Shown: one piece after another, positions 26,714-34,200 of the stretch
Numbering within the stretch: position 1 is the stretch's first letter
Layout: each line of letters begins with the position of its first letter
DNA from: Paenibacillus agaridevorans
GTDB taxonomy: Bacteria; Bacillota; Bacilli; Paenibacillales; Paenibacillaceae
Direction of reading: 5' to 3'
Assembly: GCF_003112455.1 (NCBI RefSeq)
Contig: NZ_BDQX01000028.1
Span: 1 to 64,000 of the forward strand
DNA length: 64,000 nt
The notes under the pieces: model-generated
The model's input: only the letters and a program-made list of their open reading frames with translations
Databases searched by the model: none
Told to the model about the DNA's origin: nothing
Translations under genes and position numbers: made by a program

Positions 26714-27592
26714 TCAGCCCTTAACGGCGCCAATAGTTAACCCCTTAACGAAATATTTCTGCAGGAGCGGATACAACAGCACGATCGGGCCGATCGTCAC
26801 AATCGTCGTCGACATCCTGACACCGAGCAAAGGAGATTCGATGCTAATCCCTGCATTACTCGGAATAAGCGATTTGGCCGCTTCCAGGTTGGACACCATT
26901 CTCCGCAAAATCAATTGAAGCGGATATTTGCTCTCTTCATCAATAAATAACAGCGACATAAACCAATCGTTCCAATAGCCGAGCGCATAAAATAGCGCCA
27001 CGGTTGCCAGAATCGGCTTGGATATCGGAATCATAATTCGAATAAACACGTTAAACTCATGGGCGCCGTCGATTCTCGCCGATTCTTCCAGCTCCTTCGG
27101 CAGCGTCCGGAAAAAATTGACCATCAGAAACACAAGGAACGGCTGGCATACGAGAGGCAATATAACGGCCCACAACGTATTCGATAAATGCAAATACTTG
27201 GACACGGTAATGTAAAACGGGATTAATCCCCCGTAAAACAACATGGGAAAATAGACGAAAGCCAGCATGCCACCCCTGAGCGTATTTCGCCCGTTCGCCA
27301 GCGAATAAGCCAGCATTGCGGATATAAACAACGCTAACGCTGTACCCACAGCTGTAATTAAAGCTGTATTTATATAACTGGACCACAGCAGCTTCGATTG
27401 AAGAAGCACGGTATAGGCAGTCGTCGAAAACGACTCGGGAAATAACGAATATCCGTTTAATATAAGCTCGGTCTCTTTCGTAAACGATCCGGAGATCATC
27501 ATCCAAAAGGGCAGAAAGCAGAGCAGTGCGAAGACACCGATAAACACATACGATATGATTCCAAAAGCTCGATCCCTTAAGCTATAGTTCAT
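26714..27592 (-). CDS. Carbohydrate ABC transporter permease (MalG/LplC type)
   Basis: The 292-residue membrane subunit has about six segments, the EAA loop ELEESARIDGAHEFNVFIRI, and the C-terminal signature LQKYFVKGLTIGAVKG. A GGGGGGAGG site precedes the ATG. It starts 16 bp below the partner permease and lies 70 bp above the binding-protein gene, in one leftward operon. Confidence 0.92.
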   Translation of the reverse strand: MNYSLRDRAFGIISYVFIGVFALLCFLPFWMMISGSFTKETELILNGYSLFPESFSTTAYTVLLQSKLLWSSYINTALITAVGTALALFISAMLAYSLANGRNTLRGGMLAFVYFPMLFYGGLIPFYITVSKYLHLSNTLWAVILPLVCQPFLVFLMVNFFRTLPKELEESARIDGAHEFNVFIRIMIPISKPILATVALFYALGYWNDWFMSLLFIDEESKYPLQLILRRMVSNLEAAKSLIPSNAGISIESPLLGVRMSTTIVTIGPIVLLYPLLQKYFVKGLTIGAVKG

Positions 27593-27608
27593 AGCTCTAC
27601 CTCCCCCC

Positions 27609-28535
27609 CTAAAATAATGCCGATTCCTTCGACACTCTTCTTACGAAACTATTGACTGCGAGTACAAGGACTAGGCCCATAACCGACTGGAACAAACCAA
27701 CGGCTGAAGACATCCCAAAATCATTGAGTACCCTCATGGAGCGGTATACATACGTATCGATGACGTCGGTTGTAGGAAACAGAAGCGAATTGTCGCCTAC
27801 GATTGCATAGATCATCGCAAAATCGCCGTTAAAGATTCGCCCAATGAGGAGCAGCGTCAAGATGGAGATCGTCGGAATCAGCAAAGGCAGCGTAATCTTG
27901 CGAACAGCTTGAAACCGCGATGCGCCATCTATCTTGGCAGCTTCATAGAGATCCTCCGGAATGGATGTTATGGCGGCCAAATAAATAATCGCGAAGTAAC
28001 CCGCGCCGTGCCATACTTTAATGACGCTAAGTATCCATGGCCACAAATGCGCCTCGAAATACCAATTGACTTCGGATAATCCCAGCTGGATCAGCCATTC
28101 GTTGACGGTCGGATTTTGCCCTCCGAGCATCGACTGCGTGATCATGCCGACGACGATCCAAGACATAAAGTACGGAAGAAAAATAACGGATTGCGATAGA
28201 CGGGCGAACCATTTGATTCGAATTTCATTTAACAATACGGCAATCGCCAGCGCGGCAATCGTCTGGGAAACGATAAAAGCGACGTTTAAGAGCAGCGTGT
28301 TGCGAATGACGACAAAGAGTTGACTTGACGTTAGAAAGTATTCGAAGTTTTTTAGACCTACCCATGAGCTTCCCCAAATCCCTTTCGAATAATCAAAATC
28401 CTTGAAAGCGAGAAGCACCCCGTACATCGGCAAATAATTGAAAATAAATAGTGTAATCAAACCGGGCACCGCGAGAAGAATCAGAAACGGAGATTTAAAC
28501 GCCTGCCGATATGATTCCATTATTTTGTTTTTCAA
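27609..28535 (-). CDS. Carbohydrate ABC transporter permease (MalF/LplB type)
   Basis: The 308-residue membrane subunit shows FNYLPMYGVLLAFKDFDY near the N-terminus and the EAA loop LYEAAKIDGASRFQAVRKI. The open frame extends 56 codons further up, but I place the start at TTG 28535 because AAGGAG lies 9 nt before it and the resulting N-terminus (MKNKIMESYRQ) and length fit the family; the upstream residues look like non-coding sequence. It is the first gene of the second ABC operon and is divergent from the membrane AraC regulator. Confidence 0.88.
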   Translation of the reverse strand: MKNKIMESYRQAFKSPFLILLAVPGLITLFIFNYLPMYGVLLAFKDFDYSKGIWGSSWVGLKNFEYFLTSSQLFVVIRNTLLLNVAFIVSQTIAALAIAVLLNEIRIKWFARLSQSVIFLPYFMSWIVVGMITQSMLGGQNPTVNEWLIQLGLSEVNWYFEAHLWPWILSVIKVWHGAGYFAIIYLAAITSIPEDLYEAAKIDGASRFQAVRKITLPLLIPTISILTLLLIGRIFNGDFAMIYAIVGDNSLLFPTTDVIDTYVYRSMRVLNDFGMSSAVGLFQSVMGLVLVLAVNSFVRRVSKESALF

Positions 28536-28847
28536 CGCAACGATCTCCTTAGTCCTCAACACCGATAATGCAAATGCAATCGCAGGTGAGTTATTAGCCA
28601 GGATCGCTTGACTCATCCTGACAGAACCTAAGCTACCATAGCGCCGCCACGTTGAATATTCATCGTTTTCAGTCTTTATCAGAAAGCCATCAAATAGGGT
28701 CATTCAGATATCCATCACTATTCATCAAATAATCGAAATCCATCAGAAATGAAGGGGGACGGTTCTTGGAACGGGGGATGTATGCTATTATGTTTCTGCG
28801 CAAACGTTATGATGGCAGCTTCTTAAATTTTTTATGGAGGTTATGGC
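28536..28847. promoter_or_regulatory. Divergent regulatory region with repeated CCATCA/TCATCA motifs
   Basis: This 312-bp region lies between the permease operon and the AraC regulator. The hexamer (C/T)CATCA recurs at 28687, 28712, 28722 and 28740, mostly followed by an A/T-rich triplet. On the plus strand a weak TTCTTG and TATTAT pair with 17-bp spacing could drive the regulator. GGAGG lies 7 nt before the regulator ATG. The repeats are candidate operator half-sites for the regulator, but they are short. Confidence 0.35.
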
Positions 28848-31166
28848 ATGAAATTTTCGATATCCCACTTATGGAGAGGTGCGAAGAGGCGTAAAACGTA
28901 TGCTCAAATTTTGGTCTACTTCATCGTGGCTTGCGTGGGCATATTGGTTATCAGCACGTTATTCCTTTCTATCGTTTCCTCCAATACCTTAATGAGGACA
29001 ATCGGAAATCATTCGAAATTGCAGCTCCATCATGCGGTCGAAACGCTGTCGTTTACGATGAACTGGAATATCGATTACGCGCAACGATCAAGTCTCAGCA
29101 CGCCCATTCGCTCTTATGCTTTGCGGTCTTTAACGACTCCGCACGAGGATAACCTCATATGGAACGCTTTAGTCGAATTAAAAGATAACAATCCTTATAT
29201 CGATTCGATTTATTTGATCAACCATTATAACCGCAAAGTCGTCGATACCCGGCACGGCGTCTCGGAGAACGATGAGTTTTACGATCAGGATATCCTGTCT
29301 ATGCTGGACCGGGCAGCCCAACATGCCGACGAGCGGAAATCCATCGTCCCTCGGCTGCTCGAAGCGGATTACATCACGCCAATAGAACCCCGGATTATTT
29401 CTCTTATTATTCCGTTAGAGTTCGATTACTCGGGCTCGACTTTTGTCGTAAACATTAACGCTGACGCGCTCATTTCGGCCAACCGTACGAATACGGCTAA
29501 CGCCGGGAGTCAATTATATGTGCTGGACGGCGACCAGAACATCATTTCCGGCAATACGCAAACGGATTTTCTCAAAAACTTCTCCGAGCTCGGCTATCAC
29601 TATAATGTCGCCAGAAAACCTGGATTTTACGAGCATGAGGGGGATCAATCGGGTTATCTGATCGTACAGGAGGAAATTCCGTTAAACGTTCTCGGCCCTT
29701 GGACAATGATCGAAATTTTCCCCAAAAGCGAAATCTTAAAAGATATCAACACTTTGAAATCGCAAACCTTTATCTTCTTCGGCTGTATTCTGCTCGCCAC
29801 GATTTGGATCATTTGGAACCTGTCGCGAAAAATTTATTCGCCGATTCAAGAGCTGATTGTCGCCGTCACTTCCCGAAATCGTCACATGGTCGAAGACCAT
29901 CGGCTTTCCAATGAGTTTGCCTTTCTTTCGGACGTATTTACAGAGCAGTCTCAAGAGCTGGATGCCTATTCGCGCAACCAACGGTTGCTGGCAAAAGAAT
30001 CCTTCCTGCAAGAGCTGCTGGAAACGGATATTGCCCATCGTGCCGAGCGGATGGAGCAGCAGTTTAATCAATTTCGGTTGACCATCGCTCCAGAGCGTTT
30101 AACCGTTGCCATCCTTCGCATCGATCAATTCCAGAGCTTTACCGATCATTATACGGATCGCGATCAGCGACTTCTTCGGTTTGGCGTTTCGAATATCGCC
30201 AAGGAAAGGCTGCAGGAGAGATGGCCTGTCGAAACCGTCGATATGGGCAAAGATCATATTGCCGTCATTCTCAATCTGCAAAATGAGTCGGATATCGTTG
30301 AGCTGTGCCAGAAATTTAAACGCTGCCAAGGCGATATCGAGCATTATTTATCAATCGGCACGACTGTCGCTGTCAGCCCGCTAATCGAACAAGTCCACGA
30401 GCTGCACGAAAGCTATAAGCAAACCTACCATTTGACGGATGCCCGGTTCCAATTGGGCTGGGGCAGCATCATATCCGAAGCCGTCAATGCCGAGCCGTCT
30501 AATCCAACTTTCCAATACCCCGAAGATAAGGAAAAGCTCATTGTCCAATGGCTGAAAAAAGGAGAAAGCATCCCACTGCTCGCGCAATTGGACGCCTTTG
30601 AAATCCTTATTCAAAAGTTTCATTACTCCGAATCGAAGCTGGCGGCAACGATGCTGCTGCTCAGCATTGGGAAGACGTTGCGGCAGCTTCCGATCCGGGC
30701 ATATCAGGCCAGCGACTGGAGCTTATCGGCGATTCAGAAGCAGTTGGATCAACTGGAAACCTTGGAGGCCGTGCTGGATTGGATAAAACGTCTGCTCGGG
30801 CAGGCTTGCTCGGAAATTTCTTCCTTAGAGATCTCGCCTAGAAGCTTAAGCATCATTGAAGAAATTAAAAACGTGGTCAATCAGCAATACCAGGATCAAA
30901 ATTTGTCGACCAAACTGATATCCGATCAATTGGGCTTATCCGTTAATTACGTCCGTAATTTATTTAAAACGGAAACGAAACAATCGCTTATGGACTTTAT
31001 TACGGATAGAAGGATGGAAGAGGTAATCAAGCTAATGGCAGATGCCACGCTGACCATTGATGAGATCGTCCTTCAATCCGGCTTCACATCCACCGTTTCG
31101 TTCTATCCGATTTTCAAAAAGAAATATGGCATGACTCCTGCTGCGTATCGGAAGGAGATGGAATAA
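28848..31166 (+). CDS. Membrane-anchored AraC-family regulator with extracellular sensor
   Basis: The 772-residue protein combines a YesM-like sensor and an AraC output in one chain. Membrane segments lie at about residues 22-45 and 303-322, flanking an extracellular sensor of about 260 residues. The cytoplasmic part has a YesN-like middle region and two AraC helix-turn-helix motifs at about 670-770 (STKLISDQLGLSVNYVRNLF, IDEIVLQSGFTSTVSFYPIF, KKKYGMTPAAYRKEM). There is no kinase or receiver domain. Such one-component sensors normally control the divergent transporter operon, here 25111-28535. GGAGG lies 7 nt before the ATG and a strong terminator follows the stop. Confidence 0.9.
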   Translation: MKFSISHLWRGAKRRKTYAQILVYFIVACVGILVISTLFLSIVSSNTLMRTIGNHSKLQLHHAVETLSFTMNWNIDYAQRSSLSTPIRSYALRSLTTPHEDNLIWNALVELKDNNPYIDSIYLINHYNRKVVDTRHGVSENDEFYDQDILSMLDRAAQHADERKSIVPRLLEADYITPIEPRIISLIIPLEFDYSGSTFVVNINADALISANRTNTANAGSQLYVLDGDQNIISGNTQTDFLKNFSELGYHYNVARKPGFYEHEGDQSGYLIVQEEIPLNVLGPWTMIEIFPKSEILKDINTLKSQTFIFFGCILLATIWIIWNLSRKIYSPIQELIVAVTSRNRHMVEDHRLSNEFAFLSDVFTEQSQELDAYSRNQRLLAKESFLQELLETDIAHRAERMEQQFNQFRLTIAPERLTVAILRIDQFQSFTDHYTDRDQRLLRFGVSNIAKERLQERWPVETVDMGKDHIAVILNLQNESDIVELCQKFKRCQGDIEHYLSIGTTVAVSPLIEQVHELHESYKQTYHLTDARFQLGWGSIISEAVNAEPSNPTFQYPEDKEKLIVQWLKKGESIPLLAQLDAFEILIQKFHYSESKLAATMLLLSIGKTLRQLPIRAYQASDWSLSAIQKQLDQLETLEAVLDWIKRLLGQACSEISSLEISPRSLSIIEEIKNVVNQQYQDQNLSTKLISDQLGLSVNYVRNLFKTETKQSLMDFITDRRMEEVIKLMADATLTIDEIVLQSGFTSTVSFYPIFKKKYGMTPAAYRKEME

Positions 31167-31173
31167 GAACGTC

Positions 31174-31210
31174 AAACAGCCGCTAAACCCGACGGTTCGC
31201 GGCTGTTTTT
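31174..31210 (+). terminator. Rho-independent terminator of the membrane AraC gene
   Basis: AACAGCCGC (31175-31183) pairs perfectly with GCGGCTGTT (31199-31207) around a 15-nt loop and is followed by a run of T. It sits 8 bp after the stop and just before the convergent glycosidase gene. Confidence 0.9.
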
Positions 31211-31224
31211 GAATCGAAAATGGA

Positions 31225-34200
31225 TTAGTAGACTTCCAGTTCATGAATGACGTAACCAAAAAAATGACCGTTGACGGGTGTTCTCGCGATCCCTTGCCAT
31301 TTGACGTATCTGGCTGTTATCGGATTAAAATGAATCGTCTGCGCCCCGTCCTGACCCAACAGAACGGCATCGTTCTCCATGACGTTGGTCCAGTTCACTT
31401 GATCGTCGGATACGAGCAACTTGAATTGAGCGGCATAGGCATCGCCCCATTTAATGACGGCTTTTCCGATTTCCTGTTCCGCTCCGAGATCGACCGTCAA
31501 CCAAGCGTTACCGGGATTCGGCAGGAAATAATCGGATCCCCACCTTGTGCCATCCAATCCGTCGACCGCTTTATCGTTGCTGACGCTGGGCGCCTCGGCC
31601 CCCGAAGAAGAAACCGGCTTGTTGAGGGCAAGGTTGATTTGCTCGATTTGCCCGAGAGTCCTGTTGTGGATCGTAACTTGGTCGATAGTCCCTTGGAACG
31701 AGTTCGTTGCGCTTCCTATTCTCTGGAGCGGCAACACGAAGGTTTCAAGCGTCTCGCCCTCCAGTCTTTCAACATACTCGTCTCCGTTCACGTACAGGGT
31801 GGTGCCGTTTCGATCCCCTGTCAGAACCAAATGCGTCCATATCCCGGTCGGAACCTGGTAGTTGAACACGCTGTTATAGTTTTCTTTGGAAAATCCCAAT
31901 TTCCCCGTCGTTCCCTGCTTAAGTTTCAACTGACCTTCGGGCGATTCCATGAGGACGGCATTAGAGGGATTGCCGGCATCGGGCTTTACCCACATCGATA
32001 CCGTCCATCCGAAACCCAGCGATCGCAACGGCGTCTGCACATAACTGCTGCCACCGCCGAATTGAATCCCCTGCCCGAATTTGCCGGCGGCATACGTTAC
32101 ATTATTTCCGGTCCCATCAAATCCGTTGCCCGAATTGTCCGTATAATTGTTCTCGAACCGGTACTCGATCACCTTGCCGTTCGGGTTGTCTACTTGAAGC
32201 TTGTGAGAAATGTCGGCATTCGGAGCGTCGCCGATTGCGGACGCCCTTCGTTCAAATTGAGCGAAGTCCTTATCCGCTCTCGTTCCCGTCCACGTCTTCT
32301 CGGATAGGGTCTGTACGGCCGGCAGCATGCGTTCGTGAGAATCATGCATGGAAACGCCGCTGGCATGGGAAACGTCGTTCCAGAAGGCAAACTTTCCGCC
32401 TTTTAACTTGGGGTGTCCGTACGGCAATACGACCGTCTCCCACTTGTTGGGCTCCCATTCGTTATACAGCAGACGGGAGTCGAGGTAGTCTTTCATCGTG
32501 GGAATCATATAGGTGTACATGGAATCGGCGTTCACGATCTCATAGCCGGCGTCGATTGCCTGTTCCGGTCCCCCATACGGGGTATGCCAAATATCCATGG
32601 TCGCAGCGTTGCTAATCGGGGTGTCGCCGTCGAAAGCCTTCAGCCCTCCCCACAAGTGCGGACGTTTTCCTTTACTGTTTATATAGCCAATTAAAGTATC
32701 CGTGTACGCCCTGAACGCCTCCACATCATCCTGTGTATGGACTTTGTATTCATCCGTGGCGATATGAACATCCGGGCCGATGAAGGTAGGATTGCTTCCG
32801 TCCAGATACTCGTCGTACAAGCTTTTGACGAATTGAACGGTTTCCTCCCTTCGGATATCCAGGTAGGTTTGGCTTCCCAACAACGGATCATAATTAATGA
32901 AAGCTCCCGAATGACCCGGCGTCTCGAATTCCGGCACGATATTGACGCCGTAGTCCATACCGAGCTGCTGCAGCTCCCTGAACTCCTGCTTGGTATAAGA
33001 TCCGGTTTGACTCGTCAGATTCGGGTACAGGTCGCTCTCCAGTCGGAATGCGGAGAACGTGCCGTCGTCGAACGGCTTGCCGTTCTGGCCGATATCGTCG
33101 TTCAAATGGATTTGGAAAAAGTTCATCTTATACCAAGACATCAGCTTGACGTAGTCTCTTAAAAAATCGATCGTATAAAACTTGCGGGCCACATCGAGCA
33201 TCAATCCCCGGGTCTCGTATTTGGGGTAGTCTCTCGCTGTTCCCTTCGGTATGCGCCGAAGCTCGCTATCCTGCTTCAAGATTTGCAGCACCGTTCTCGT
33301 TCCGTAGAATGCGCCTTGGACATCGGCCGACTTGATCGAGACATAATCTTGGGCCTCGAACAGGTACCCCTCGTCGCCCAGATGCTCCAGGGAACTGTCC
33401 AAGGAAAGATAAATATCGCCCGGGCCCGGAGTGCCGTAAACGATATTCAGATCATAACCGTTAAGATCCTCGAGGTCAGCCTTCGTGATTGAAGCCGTTG
33501 TCTCCAGGGCAGCGGAATTTAACGGATTGACAACGATTCTGGACGACGTTGAAAGCTCGAAGCTTCCGGTCCCGCCGTACCATTCTCGCAAGGACGGAAT
33601 GACCCCCGGCTCCTCGTTCAAACCCGAGACTTGCGTGTGCTGGCCGGGAACCGTCACCATCACATTGGATGAAACGGCTTTGCGACCGGGATCATGCTCG
33701 TCTTCCACCTGAAACAGTAAAGAGACTTGGGCATCTGTAAGCGGCGCGTGAATGCTGCCCGTCAGATCGATGACCGGCTGCCTGTCGCTGCCATAAACGG
33801 AAACCTTGTAGCCCGCTGGAACCTCCGGCATCACGATAGCGGGCTGCCCCTGGGCGATTGCCGGTATTTGGGCAATACTGTCCGCGATAACCTTCAGCTC
33901 ATCCTGCTCGTGGTATACTTCAAGCTCGGCGATGACATAACCGAACAGATGCCCGTTGACGGGACTTCTTTCGATCCCTTGAAATTTGACGTATCTGGCG
34001 CTTACCGTATCAAAATAGATTGATTCTGTTCCGCCAAGTCCCGTCAAAATGGCATCATTGTCCATCACGTTGGTCCAGGTTGCTTGATCGTCGGATACGA
34101 GCAGCTTGTATTGACCGGCGTAGGCGTCGCCCCATTTGATCACAACATTGTTGAACGCCTTCACCGATCCCAGATCGACCGCCAGCCAGGCGTCGTCAGG

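Noticed and set aside
28536-28703. 56-residue extension of the second LplB-type permease
   Set aside because: A TTG at 28535 has AAGGAG at 9 nt and yields the family's normal N-terminus; the extension has no membrane or family signal.
28800-28818. Possible catabolite-responsive (cre) site around CGCAAACGTTATGA
   Set aside because: Three mismatches at conserved positions of the cre consensus; too weak to call.
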